Source: Struthio camelus
Taxonomy: Eukaryota > Chordata > Aves > Struthioniformes > Struthionidae
DNA: 64,000 bases
Assembly (NCBI RefSeq): GCF_040807025.1
Contig: NC_090944.1
Span: 125,603,738-125,667,737, forward strand
Direction: 5' to 3'
Under the pieces are notes generated by a model. The model was not told where the DNA came from. It was given only the letters and a program-made list of their open reading frames with translations, and ran no database searches. Each line of letters starts with the position of its first letter. The first letter of the stretch is position 1. The position numbers and the translations under genes were made by a program. Shown in pieces: positions 35,401-47,210 of the stretch.

Positions 35401-38285
35401 TGGGCACGGGGAAGCCAGCGGGTACTGCGAAGGCTGCCCTGACCGTTGGGGAGGAGTGCCCTTCCTCCTCTTTCCCAGGGACTCCTCTGTCCGAGAGAAC
35501 AGCTCTTTCTTCCCTCGGAGCCCATGTCCGTCTCCACGCGGGCAGAGCCGGGCGCGCCTGCCAGGCCCGCTGCAGGGCAGGGATGAGGAGCTACGGCAAA
35601 CCCTAACTAGCGATTCCTCCTGGGAGCGCAAGGGTGGAGGGGAGATAAGTCCAAGCCTTTCGAGAGGGGTTTTTCCTTTCCCTTCTGATGGACTACGATA
35701 CGCTAACCTTGATTACAGCGTTAGGAAAGGTAACGTGTAAGGTCCCTGCGTCTAGAAACCCTTCAAGGAGCGGTTCTCAAACTTTCCAAGTCATGTTGCC
35801 TTTGAGCTCCGGACTCCAGCCAAGCCAATTCTGGCCCCATTTTCCTCTTGTTCACCCCATCCCTTTGGGCAGAAATTAAATGTTATGCTCCTCATGTACC
35901 GTGAGAACAGGTTTTTCAGGAGGGATGTGAGGGAGGGAAGGGGCCAAAGACAGCACTGCTCAAGTTTTCCCCCGGGGTACTTGAACCCTACCCCCCTCGG
36001 AGCCTGCTAGGAGAGATTTGGATGTAAATACAGGCATATTCCTAGAACAAACCTCTTCCCCCTCCTGCTGATATTGTAGCTTAATCAATATAGTCTAAAA
36101 GCAGAGCGTCCTACAATTGCTTTCCATGCTGATGATTTTTGCCAGGGGCAGAACAGCTCAATATTAAAAGCTCTGTGGCCCTGGAGGCTTGTTTGTGCCT
36201 GAGCACCGAGCACTGCTACAGCTTGGGAGGGGAAAGAAAATAAAACCCAAGTGCAGACTAGGCAGCACAGCTAGGCCTGCTGATAGAAATGAGCACAGAT
36301 GGCAGGCAATGCAATTAAAAGTACTGCAGGGCTTACTTCCCTACCAGGGGATAGTTTGGAACAGGAGAGGTAACGCCTCATGGCCTATCCTTGGCCTCTT
36401 ACCAAGAAAAGATTGATGACTGAAGGAGTCATGGTGAGCCATGGATGTCTAAGGGCCCCCCACGCTTTAGGCCTCATGTGTCAACTTTCAGCCGCTTTTC
36501 ATCAGAATCTGATTTATGGTGCAAACCAATTTTTTTTTTTTTTAGGCTGCTCCTGGTATTCCTTTATTTTTGCTCAACCTTTAAGTCCTGTTTTCCAAGT
36601 TACATATTGCTTTGGGCAATACTCTGCCAACCCAAACACAAAAACGTTTGCGACCTGGACATAAGTCTTTTTAGATGTATCTTGCTTGCAGCCTTCTCTA
36701 TCTCGTACTGATGGCCACTTTTCCCTTCATGCTGTCTCCAATAGACAGATAAAGTAGACTTGCTCTTGCCTATTTGCTGACAGCTCTACTGAGACTGCAA
36801 GTTCCTGCTAATTCAGTGTTATGAACTGCCTTATCAAACCGCCTTTGCATACAGAGTTAGCCGGTCTGGTGAGGAACGGTGTGCCTAGTAGTCAGGCGTT
36901 TCCCAGAATGCTCCTCCTGGTCCTAAAAGCAAGCAATCACTCAAAAAAGCCAGATTTTTGCCTTGCTGTGCAAGAGGGACGTTCCACCAGGTGCGGGTTT
37001 CTTAGAAAGCTTTTCGAAGCTGCTCAGCAAAAGGGCAGGCAAAGACTAGGCCAGGAGATTTTCTTGGCAGGTTTTCAAGGGCCGTTAATAGTAGTTCAGT
37101 CACATGCGGGGTGGAGGAAGAGGCAGCAGAGAGGGGGCACAGGCAGCAGCACCAAGCTGATGGCCATGCCCTGACACTGTCTCCTTCCTGCCGCCTTGCT
37201 CCCCAGCTTCCTCACCTTGGCTTAGCGTGGGCTGAGGCTCATCTTCAGCATTTTTACATTCATTTTTCTCCCACGAGATAAAAGGGGCTTTGGGACCTCT
37301 GGTCCTCTTGCGACCCCCAGCGTGCATATGCTCCGGATGCTGCTCCGGACCCTCCTTCCTTGATGTGTGTTCTCCCTCGGCAGGTCAGGAAGGCCACCTT
37401 CCACCTCAGTGCCCGCCTGTAGAGAGGCGAGGAGGCACCAGCCAATGTCCCAGGAGGAACGGAAGTAAATCCTCTTTCAGCCTGTGCTTTCACTCTCTCC
37501 CTTTCACATTCAGCAAGGGATATGCCTGCCCTTGCTGTTGTGTTTGCTTCTTATAACTGCATAGCACTGTCTCCTGGAGCACAGCACAGAGCTAGTATGG
37601 CAGATAATGATTTTCACAGAAACAATCATTTCCCCTGCAGAAAATACATTAAAAATCCCTTTAAAATTCATAAAGCAGAAGAAATACACGGGTATCCAAG
37701 ATCAGCTCCCACGAGAGAAACTTTCTGCCTTGCTTGTTAGGGAGAGATCCCTCCTTCCTGACCTCCACTGCAGCCCACAGAGGATGTAGGCATAAAACAA
37801 CCATGCAACAGCAGCTCAGCTGGGAGAGCAGAATTACGAAGCACCCTGAGGAGATCTCAAATGGTCTAAATTGCTCCCAAGGGTAGGCCATGCCTCTCCA
37901 TTGACTAGATGAGGAGCCAAGGGATTTCATTCTCCAGTGCAGATAGCTTAGTTGAAGGTCTGAGTTAGATGGGATGAATCCACACCTGAAGACCCTGTAG
38001 CAGGCACACTTCCTCCAAAGCCTCTTTCTCCAATCTGAATTGCCCAATCCTTTCCACAGCTGGTCCCTAAACTGCTCTGCGAGCATTTGACTCATGCTGC
38101 CCGCAGCCCGGCCTGTTAGTGCCACTTACCCAGCCCTGCAGCATTGGCTCTGCTGCTGCTTAGGAGAGCACATCCCCGGCTTCCTCAAGCGCTCTCTGGA
38201 CACCTTACAGGTATTTCTTGTAGATCAGCATGGAGGCAGAGGTTAAGGTGAACGCAGAGCTGATATTCACCAAATCTCGCAGTGC
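32491..38285. other. Intergenic desert, middle part
   Basis: No supported gene. GC content rises near 34.7-35.1 kb (CpG-containing patch) and 35.3-35.6 kb, giving overlapping open frames of up to 171 codons without coding character. A T run occurs at about 36,530-36,544. At about 35,765-35,800 the phrase GCGGTTCTCAAACTTT resembles the terminal inverted repeat of hAT-Charlie DNA transposons, but the match is too short to call. Confidence 0.6.
35101..35220. promoter_or_regulatory. Candidate enhancer-like element beside a CpG-rich patch
   Basis: GGAAATCAATGTTTAATTAAGGG and GGATTAATCACTCC-type segments (homeodomain-like TAATTA and TAATC sites) lie in unique sequence directly after a CpG-containing GC patch at about 34,940-35,100. 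The combination is suggestive of a regulatory element. No conservation data are available. Confidence 0.25.
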
Positions 38286-38636
38286 TAGAGCTAGAGGACA
38301 CTTGATGAAGCTAGTAGGGATAGGTAAAAGGAGTACCTCTCTACGCAGCGGGGCATGAGCTTCTGTGCCTGGCTTCCAGAGGATGTTATGATTGCAATGG
38401 CATCAGCAGCTTCAAAAAGGGGTAGGACAAACTGATGGGCAGCTAGTCCGTAGATAGGACTAAAGGAGTAGGCAGGGATATAACCTCTAGCGTCCCTAAA
38501 ACAACAGTTGTGGGTACTGAGGGACTAAGCAGCAAGTGGGCCACAGCAACTGGCCAGGCTCATGTGCTCTGAGACAGGATGGATGGGCTGGATGGACCCA
38601 GCCGTTGACCCGGTAGGCTATTTCTGATGTTTTTCT
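38286..38636 (+). mobile_element. Old CR1-type LINE 3' end, sense
   Basis: The order of blocks matches old sauropsid CR1 3' ends: 'GAnnnnACTTGATGAAGCTAGTAGG', 'AAAAGGAGTACCTCT..ACGCAGCG', 'CAGAGGATGTTATGATnGC', 'TTCAAAAAGGGGTAGGACAAACTGATGG', and finally 'GACAGGATGGATGGGCTGGATGGACC' with 'TGACCCGGTAGGCTATTTCTGATGTT'. The first blocks are the end of ORF2, now without an open frame. Divergence is high, so this copy belongs to an older subfamily than the CR1 at 27 kb; the 3' terminus type (GGCTATTTCTnATGTT) also differs from the ATTCTGTG tail. Confidence 0.8.
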
Positions 38637-38734
38637 GTTTATTCAGTGACCAAGAGAAATAAAACACATGTCTGTGGTTCAACAGCTAGACCAGATGATA
38701 TTAGATTTCATGACTGTCAGTCTCAGACAGTCTG

Positions 38735-38800
38735 TTAAAATTAGAAATGACAGATTTGAGGCCCAGAAGGTTAGTATGGCACACAGCACAGTCTGAAGAC
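38735..38800 (-). mobile_element. Possible short MIR-like fragment, antisense
   Basis: ATGACAGATTTGAGGCCCAGAAGGTTAGTATGGCACACAGCACAG in essence resembles the reverse complement of the MIR 3' half (CAGATGAGGAAACTGAGGCCCAGAGAGGTTAAG...). It is only about 60 bp long, so the call is tentative. Confidence 0.35.
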
Positions 38801-40244
38801 CTGCCTTCTCTCTTTTCTGCCTTTGTTTGCTTTTTCTGTCCTTATGATGCTCTCCTCTCTAGGGATGAAGCCTTCAGGTGCATAAGCAGAGACAAACAGT
38901 AATAGTACCCCCTCCCAAAGGCTATTGCTTTGTGGCAGACTAAGCTGACAACAGCCGTCCCGGGATGTTGTTCCCTTCCTCCTGATGTTGCTCCTGCCTG
39001 AGCTCCACTCTCTGGGCCAGAGAGCTGCCTTGGCACCTTCCCTTCTCTCCCACGGTTGTGGGCCAGGACAAGAAACATTTCAAGGTTTGATATGGGGGCA
39101 GAGATCTTTGTTGTTCCTTCTAGGACTGTCTTGCACCTTGGGTTCTGCACAAGCACCAGGATACCCTCTTCCAACCGTGTGGCAGGGTTACTGTGACTCT
39201 GCACTGATTTATTTGGCCATTTGTGGATTAGGGGAGTTCAAAAGGTTGAGAAGGGCAGATCTAAACAATCTTTCCTTGTATACTAGATATAGCTCTCAGC
39301 TGAATTCGCGGGTCCTCTCTGCCCCTCCGGTCAGCGATGGACGGAGCAGGTCCCTGCGCCATGCAGTGTGGGTGCAGCCCTGCCACTGAGCCGCCCTTTC
39401 CATCTGGCCCTGGTCTACCCCACGCGGCAGCGTATCTTCACAGGCTCTGGCACAAACTTGACTTCTAGCGGCAGGAATATTTTTAGAGCGCCGAACTAGG
39501 ATCAGAGCATCATTCCTCTAGTCCTCTTCCATCAAACTTTCTTCCTTCTTGAGCAGAATTTGATTTCTCTCACTTCCCCCTGCAAAAGGTACATCTCAGC
39601 ATCTCGTCTTCCACTCCCTCAGCCCTTTTACAGGCTTCTCAGCTCTACTTTGCACTCTTGTTGCCGTCGCTTTTTAATTGCAGTTCTAGTACTTGACATA
39701 GTTGCTGTCCAGTGGGATGAAATGAGGCACCAGTCACCGGCTGCGGTCTCGGCCATGGTGGCTGAAACACGCTGGCTGTCACATCCATGTAGCACCGTGG
39801 CAGCTTACAGAGCCCCTAATTGCACGGGGGTCAACTTTTTTTGAGCAGCGTTTCTACCACCAGTCTATGGGGTAAGAAACTGATTCAAACGTACCAAACT
39901 GTATCATCCTTAGTACTTTGAAAAATCCCTGCAGTCAGTGGGTGGGTGTGGGGGAGGGAGTGATTGATGCAAAATGTCCCCTCTCCCCAGGAGATCTGTC
40001 TCCCCCACACCCATAATCCTACTACATCGTACTTATATAACTTTGTCATCTCATATAGCGCATATGCAACTGATCTGTCACCAGAAGGGAACTCAGCCAG
40101 AAGTTGGAGCAAGGGACCGAGAGTTGGGGGCGCTGACCTCTGCCACGGGCACGCTGTGGGCCCTTGGCTGCAAAGCAGATGCCCCTGACTTTGCCTTGCC
40201 CGCTGACTGGGTGTGAAATGACGCTTCAGAAGAGCTCTGCTGGA

Positions 40245-40345
40245 ACATATTAATTAATTAATGGAATCTTTTTTCAATTAACTAATGCAACTCCCATGCA
40301 AGGCTGCAGCATGCTGTTTTGCAAGCAAAATGAAAGCGCAGTCAC
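40245..40345. promoter_or_regulatory. Candidate conserved noncoding element (TAAT cluster)
   Basis: ATTAATTAATTAATGG is followed by CAATTAACTAATGCAA, an ATGCAAGG site and a TTTTGCAAGCAAAAT segment with short inverted-repeat symmetry. The density of homeodomain and octamer-like sites in unique DNA is enhancer-like. This is a motif impression only. Confidence 0.3.
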
Positions 40346-43300
40346 TCCAGCAGCTCTCCTAGGAGCAAGGAGAGAGGCAGTGCCGCAGTGCTGAGAGCTG
40401 GCAGGACGCAGAGCTGCCCCATCTGCGCGTGTCACCAGGCCGCGCTGGGAGCAGGTAGCTCTGCCGCCTGTGGGGTGGGCTTGTAAAGGGTGGGTAATTT
40501 TAGGAAGAAGAAATTAGGCAATATTGGCAAAAAGTTTTATTCAGCCCCCAAACGTCATAAATTTTCCTGTAGTCCTGGCTCAAGCTGAGGTGTTTTTGCA
40601 GCCCAGAGAGGTTTAGGAAAAGTTTTGCATGCATGTGGAGGCAATGAGAGTGCTAAATTACTGGAAGCAATGCCACATGCCCGGCATATGACCGGCTAAA
40701 GCGTCGCTGGTGTCCTACCGGAGCACACAAGGGGCTGTGGGGCAGGGAGTGAGCGTTCACGGAGTTACTGCACAACAAGTCAGAACTGGAAGAGAGAATT
40801 AATTCTTGCCTGCTGTATGGCTTCAATGTAGCACCACTGAATTAACCCTCTGAGCTTTAGTATTTAGCTCTTTATAGTCTCATATATTAAATCTGGAGAA
40901 TCAGTTCCTGAGGTGGGAGCGGGGATTGTTTGTGTTCCTGCAGCATTCAGGTGGCGTAGCTCTGTTTTATTTGCCTAGCAGGAACAAGTATCATTAAGTT
41001 TATCTGGTGATCAGTATGTCATTTCAAGTAGCATGAGAGTTTACCAGGGAAGAGCGTATTGGATTTGCTGGGGGCGACACCAGGAATGGAAATATTTCAA
41101 GAATCCTTAAAATAAACTGATGAGACTCATAGGCCAGGCTTATCCTGGCGGCACAGGAGGGAAATGTGTATATGCAAGGCCCTAGCGCAGAGCCAGACAG
41201 GAGTCAGTGGTCCTTGGCTCTCACCCCCTTCTGCAATTGTTCAGCAAACTCGCTTCTTGGCTTTCTAACTCCTTTCTTGAATCATCAGTTTCTTACTCTG
41301 AAAGATGTGCTGTTCGTCTGCCCTAAACCCTTTGAAGCCAAAAATACCACTTCTCTACAGGTTCAGCCTGTTTTATCAGCAGCCGCCCTCCAGACCAGCT
41401 CCCTGCTTCGTCAGAGCCGCCCGTTCCCCGGTCGCTGCACGCGAGGTGGGTGCTGCGCATCAGCGCCCCGTCGGGACCTCTGGGAGGGCACGGGGGCAGC
41501 TCCGCGCCGACCGTGCGGGCACACTTGCCTCCAAAAGCTGCATCCCAGGACTACAGCGAGTGGCTGCGTGGCTGGAGTGTCACGTCATCTTGTCTGGTAT
41601 GTGCTTTAGTGGGTCTGGTTTATTTCTGGTCTTAGGTTCGTAAACACCACCCTTTTTTCTTCCTTTCCCTCTGTCCCCTACAGAACCTTGGATGTGGTCT
41701 TTAGCCGCAGGCTCTCTTCAAATTGCATTTTTTGTCACATAATGCATACGAGCGCTCAGTAGGAACTTGCACTGGATAAAAACATGGTCCATGAAGTATA
41801 CACTTTTTAGAGGCTATTTCTTTCTTTTGCCTAAAGCTTTACTCTCTAGTCAGATAATGAATTGCAATGGTATCCAATTTACAGGTACACATGTCACAAG
41901 CAGAGGAGGCAACCCAACTTCAGATTAGGAGATAAGTAAGAGCCATTGAGCTACATCAGTCTCCCCGAGACTTAGTTCTTTGCTAGGTCCCACAAGGTAC
42001 TTCCCACAGTACCTTTGGTTGCTAGCACAAGCCGGAGGAACCAACTTCCAACCCTGGCTTCAGAAGGCGAATTCAGAGTTGGATATGCATAGCTGCCTTG
42101 CTGGCCACTATCCTGTAAGCAAAACAGAAAGGCAGTAAAACAGGATTAGATCTAATTAAACAGGACAGAATATAGCCTTTGAGTCTGGTACGTTTTGATT
42201 AGTGGGGTCTCTTTGGCTGATGTATCTGAGCAGCCAAGATTAACGGGTCAGGCTCCCAGCGCCTGCAGGCTGGGCCTGGCTCTCCAGGGAGAGCGCTGGC
42301 ACTGGCATCTGTCTGCTGTGCTGGGCCTCTGGAGACCGGTTTGTTGATCCTCAGAGCACAGCAGAAGCTCGTGTTTCCATCCCTGCATTTTCTGATTCAA
42401 AGAGAAATCCAAAAATATTGAAACATAGTTGTAGGTTAGCAAAAGGTTATTTGACCCTCGCACACGAAATGGTTGCAATATTGCTCCGTTAGCATTATAA
42501 ACGTGCCTATATGCTCGTGCAATGGGTATGTAGTGTGGCTATATTCACATCTCTTGCATCCCCAATCCTATTCCAGCTCAGCTGTCTTAAAAAGCCGGTG
42601 AGTATATTCAATAGCTAAGCATTCTTTCTTCATTTTCAAGATCCACACGTTCAAAATAGAGCTGTGCTAACACGTCACGTTGAAGTTCAGAGTGACTTCA
42701 AAACCAGGATTTAGTACTGAGACGCAGCTACATCATGGGTTTGGAGCTGGAAGTACAGCACTCACACGAATTGCCTGATTTCATCCTGAACAGCAAAATC
42801 CAGCTGTTCTCACAAGCTTTCTGCTAATGTTGAGTGAAAATCATGTTCTCCTGATGTTTCAAACATCTGCACGCAACAAATGGTCATCTTTTGATTTTGC
42901 ATTGGAAACGGAGAAAATTTTGTGAAAATCTATTTAGAAATTTCAAATTATAGCAGGCTACCTTCCAAAATGTAAAGCCCTCCATATTTATTAAACTGTA
43001 TCATAACTAAAATGTCCCAAGCTGCCGCACACTAAAATGGAGAGGGCAGTACGTCACACTCAGTCATTGTCCTTACCATTGGAGTCCTGTGCCCGGGGGA
43101 GTTGCAGGCCATCTGGACCTCTCTGGCCGATGAGACCTGCACTTCTCCTTCATCAGCAGATGTCAACAGCAACCAGCATGCTTTTCTTTGCACCTTCAGA
43201 CCACCAAACTTGCATACAAAAGGAGCCAGAAGATTCCTACCTAATGAGAAGTAACTCTCTGTTCCCTTGGGCCTAATATTCCGAGATATGTCCATAAATT

Positions 43301-43850
43301 TAGCTCAAAAAAATGCCAAGCTACAAAGAAGAAACTGCAGACAAAAGACTCTCAGTTGTCACTGTAGTCACATTTTTTAGACCCGGTAACTTCCTTGCTT
43401 TTCCCTGAGCTGCGGGACCCCCAAGTAAGGTCACATGCTGGAGGAAATCCCGGCCAGGGATCCGGCAGTCCCACTCACGCTGACAGCGGGCACAGGTGGC
43501 AGCTCTCTGCTGAAGTCATACTTACACAGTATTTTTAACATGACTTGAGAGAACTGCCAGCTCTTCTGCTGCTGGAAAAGGGGCTATTTTTAGCAATTAG
43601 CTATATTCAAATGTTCCTTTCATGACTTGCACAGACAGCAAATGGCTTAGCAGATTTCCAGAAAGGATCAGATATTTCTCTGGATAAGAGCAGCATTTAC
43701 CATTTCTAACCCAAATAGAAATCTTCACGCTCCAGAGTAGAAGCTGATCCCTACTTGGGGTCAAGAGGGAATCTAATCTTGGGGCATCCTATTAACCTTT
43801 GTTACTCCCCTCACAAAGAGAGCTTGAGGCTTCATTTGTCTTGCCTAGTT

Positions 43851-43965
43851 CGTAATAGCACTTTGCATTACTATAGCTCCTTCCAGCTCGGAATCTCAAA
43901 CCTTCCCCTAAAACATGACACAGGCAGAGAGGGTGCTGTGATCTCTTCCCATCTGGGAAGCCCTT
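43851..43965 (-). mobile_element. Possible MIR-like SINE fragment, antisense
   Basis: TAGCACTTTGCATTACTATAGCTCCTTCCAGCTCGGAATCTCAAA in essence matches the 'TAGCGCCTTTCATCTnAGGATCTCAAAG' segment found at one end of MIR-like and related amniote SINEs, followed by a weak 'GACACAGGCAGAGAGG' match. The centre is missing or too diverged. Confidence 0.45.
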
Positions 43966-46920
43966 TCAGGCAAACGTAGCCCTCCGTAAAAGCCACTAGA
44001 GCTTCGCGGCATGTGGTGTTCTGTGCCTTACAATATACTGCCCAGCGTCATTAATAATAAACAATTCACATTCCTGGGATGCGTAGAGATACACTTGAGA
44101 GGAGTTCCCAGGGAGGCTCGGGGCTGCACTACTGGCTCCAGTCTCAGATTAACGCAACAGACTTTGACATAAGGTTTGGTGCTGCAGCCTGAGGAAAGCA
44201 GCGGCAGCCGGAGCCTGTGTTTCACTTGCAAGTATCTGATGCTTTCCCCTGTTCACGTAGGCGAAAGGCAGAGGAAAGGTTTGACAGTAGTTATCGGGCT
44301 TTTTGCAGGTCAGCTTATTTCTTGGCTTGTGCAGACGGCAAACCTGCCTGTACAGCTGCAGCAGCGAATGCCCGCGCAGGCTGTGCCGCGGGCTCCTGCG
44401 TGAGCGCGCTGGAGGGCTGGGAGAGCCTCCGCTGCCGCGAGGGTGGTGTCAGAGAACAGGGCAGGGGCGGCCGGCGCTGCCGCTTCGCAGAACTCAGTGT
44501 GTCGTACAACACACCCCGCTTCACCAAAATTAACACTGATTTCTTAAGCAAGGCTGGCGTTAGCCATGAGACTGCCATGGGATGGCAGGAGGTGGCTGTG
44601 AGCTAGCTAGCACATAGACCGCAGTGTAATATGAACAGTGCCTCAGACGGCCCTGATTCTGCAAATATTTGAATCGCTGTTGCGCAAAGCATATGCTAAA
44701 GCTTTAAGCCTGCACTTCAATCAAGGGATTTAAGCGCAGACATAAAATCGAACCGAGTGTTCAACAGATTTGTTGAAATAAGTCCTCCGTTTGCTTCGCA
44801 GGGTCTGGCGTTCAGTACCACAAAGCAATTTAAAAATATCTCTCGCTTGATCTGTAAGGCCGGGGAATTATTCACCTGGGGAAAACGCAAGCCATCGATT
44901 GCGTGCAATCGGCATCTTTTCTGATTCCTGCCCAGGAGCGAGCCACAGGCGTGCCAGCTTCCGCGGTCCCTCGAACGGAGCGTGTGGGTGCCAAGCCCTC
45001 AGCTTGTTCTGGCCTCTTCCGGCCGGCCTGGGAGGGAAAAGCTCCCTTCAGGTGCAAAATCACCTTGGCAAGTAGACAGCAGGGCTACACCAAGACAAAT
45101 CCTTTCTGAGTTTGGGGGGGAAGGGAGGCATGGTCTGTCTTTTCCTTCTCTCGACAAGTGTTTCTGCGAGTCAAGATTTCCTCGGCAAGCCAATGTGAAA
45201 ACTTTAATGTCTGGCGTTAAATGTTCCTTTTTAAAGCTGTATTCAACTGAAAAAAGTCAATTAGAGCCTCTTGCAAGGGAGAAGAAAAAGTCTATTAGCC
45301 AAAGCAGTGACATTTCCTTTTGATGGATAAGCCGGTGTTTCCAAGAGTCTGAGATAAAGGCTAATAGGCAGTAATCAAAGAGCAGAGGAGCTGGCCCTTA
45401 TGTAATGCCTCTCCCGTCTGTTCAGCGCAAATCCATTTGATCTTTGCCAAGAGGCAAAGGAATTCAGCTTCATCCCGGAATGAACCTCTTGCAACAAATG
45501 ACAGGAGTTGTCTCCAGGCCACAACTTTCTGTCTGGGCTCACCGACACATTTCCCAACTGCTGGGCCACATTCAGATGTAGAGTTTGGATTGGCCTACTA
45601 TAAAACTAGTCACCAGCCACAATGGTGGATCTCAGAGCTTGAGGAGGTCCCAGAGCCAGAGCCCCAGATTCAGTTTTGTTTCTAAGTCATGGAGAAAGTG
45701 CTACTCTGCATCCCAGCTCTGGAACTTGGATTGTCCTCTGTCCACCTTTCTCTTTCCTCTTTGTTCCTCCTCTGTTTGTTTTTTATCTTCCTAGTTCTCC
45801 TACTGATCTCTTCCTATTTCTCTCTGTAGCTTCATATTCTTCCACTATGTCATACTGCCAATACCAAATGTCTATTTCTAAAGGTCTGAGGTGGCAGTCT
45901 CTTAATCCAAAAAGTGTTGCAGCTAACGCAGGGGGAATGGTGTGTCAGACCTGAGTTTTCCTGGACAAGATTAGCCAGGTGGAGAACTAGAATCTGTTGT
46001 TACGTGCCAGCGGCGATGCTGTGGTTATGTGCAAATAGAGAAAGTCCAGACCGCAGCATCCATAGGAAGTGCATCACAGGGCCAGATTCACAAGGCGGCT
46101 GCACCCGTAGTCCCTGTGGGTAAACAGAAACATTGTAGTGCGACACAGTGCCCTGTTGGCTGGGGGAAAGCTAAGACACCAGCTGCCCTCTTATCTCAGT
46201 AGGCAGTGAGCACTGAGACATGGGGGCAGGAGAGGGAAGTTAATCGCCACCATCCTTAGCTCCTTCAAGCCTGGCAGACACCTTTTCTTGAGTCAGGCAA
46301 GGTGTTGTCACTCTTTTTTTCTCGTCTGACCTCTGATGCCACCCAGCAAAAAACATCTCTAAAAAGCATATGGTCCAGTGGTGCAGAGATAACAGGAGCC
46401 TCTCCCAGAGCTGTGGCTTGACATGAAACTCGTGTGTTTATCCTGGTCTCGGATCTTCTGCACTTTGCATATGTAAAAAGTGGCACAGGGAGGAAGCAGA
46501 TGTTCAGTCGAGGTATGCTGAAATGCAGAAAGGGCAAAATCTCGAAGCTGTGCACTAGCCACGGTGGTTTTATGAGGCTGACTTTAGGTTGGGTATTGGT
46601 GAAGCCAAACTTTTGGTGGGCGTGAACACCAGCAAAGATGCAGCCTCCTACAAACCGACCCAGGAGGTGAAAGCAACACAAAGCCATTAATCCCCATCCA
46701 GTAGAAACATGCGTGTTTACGTGAACATGCAGGTCAGGCGTGAGGAACCAGAGAGAGAAATGACCTGCCAGAGTCCTTCCTTGGAGAGGCACCTGCTGGG
46801 CTTGTGCAGGGCCCGGGGATGACCAGCTGGAGAGCCTCACAGCGTGTCTTGGGTGCTCAGCCCTCTGCCAGTGCCCTGAGTGCTGGGGCAGAGGGGGCAG
46901 ATCTCTGTGTGCCGAGGGCG

Positions 46921-47210
46921 CATGGTATAGGTGGAAAGGACCTGCTGCAGGCCTCTACTCGAGTCGAGTCCAAGCAGAGCATGTTGCTCAGGACCTCCTC
47001 CGGTTGAGTTTTGAATATCTCCAGGGATGGAGATCCCTCAACCTCTTTGGCAACCTGTTTCAGTGCTTTACTACCCTCAGCATATCATTTACTTCCCAAT
47101 ATGAAGTCTAAACTTCTCAAGTTTCAAGTTGTGTCCACTGCCTTTCCCGCTTCCCCTGGGCACCTCTGTGAAGGGTCTGGTTCCCTTGTCTCTGCACCTT
47201 CCCAGCGCAG
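46921..47210 (-). mobile_element. Decayed CR1 LINE 3' end, antisense
   Basis: The plus strand reads as the reverse complement of a bird CR1 3' end: 'GGTGGAAAGGACCT', 'TTGCTCAGGACC', 'TTTTGAATATCTCCAGGGATGGAGA', 'CAACCTCTTTGGCAACCTGTTTCAGTGCTTTACTACCCTCA', and then 'GTTGTGTCCACTGCC' and 'GGGCACCTCTGTGAAGGGTCTGG'. These correspond to the last part of ORF2 and the 3' UTR. Many substitutions and no open frame remain, so it is clearly older than the 27 kb copy but of a related subfamily (same 3' UTR blocks). Confidence 0.88.

Larger units (their letters stand above)
38801..46920. other. Intergenic desert, right-middle part
   Basis: No supported gene. Contents: an AT-rich homeodomain-site cluster at 40.25 kb, a MIR-like fragment at 43.9 kb and a small CpG-rich patch at about 44.38-44.48 kb. 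Open frames reach 191 codons at most (46,265-46,840, minus strand) and show no recognisable domain. Confidence 0.6.

Noticed and set aside
35765..35800. hAT-Charlie terminal inverted repeat (GCGGTTCTCAAACTTT)
   Set aside because: The match is under 20 bp, and no partner repeat or internal sequence was recognised.
46265..46840. 191-codon minus-strand open frame
   Set aside because: No recognisable domain. It resembles random translation and ends next to an old CR1.
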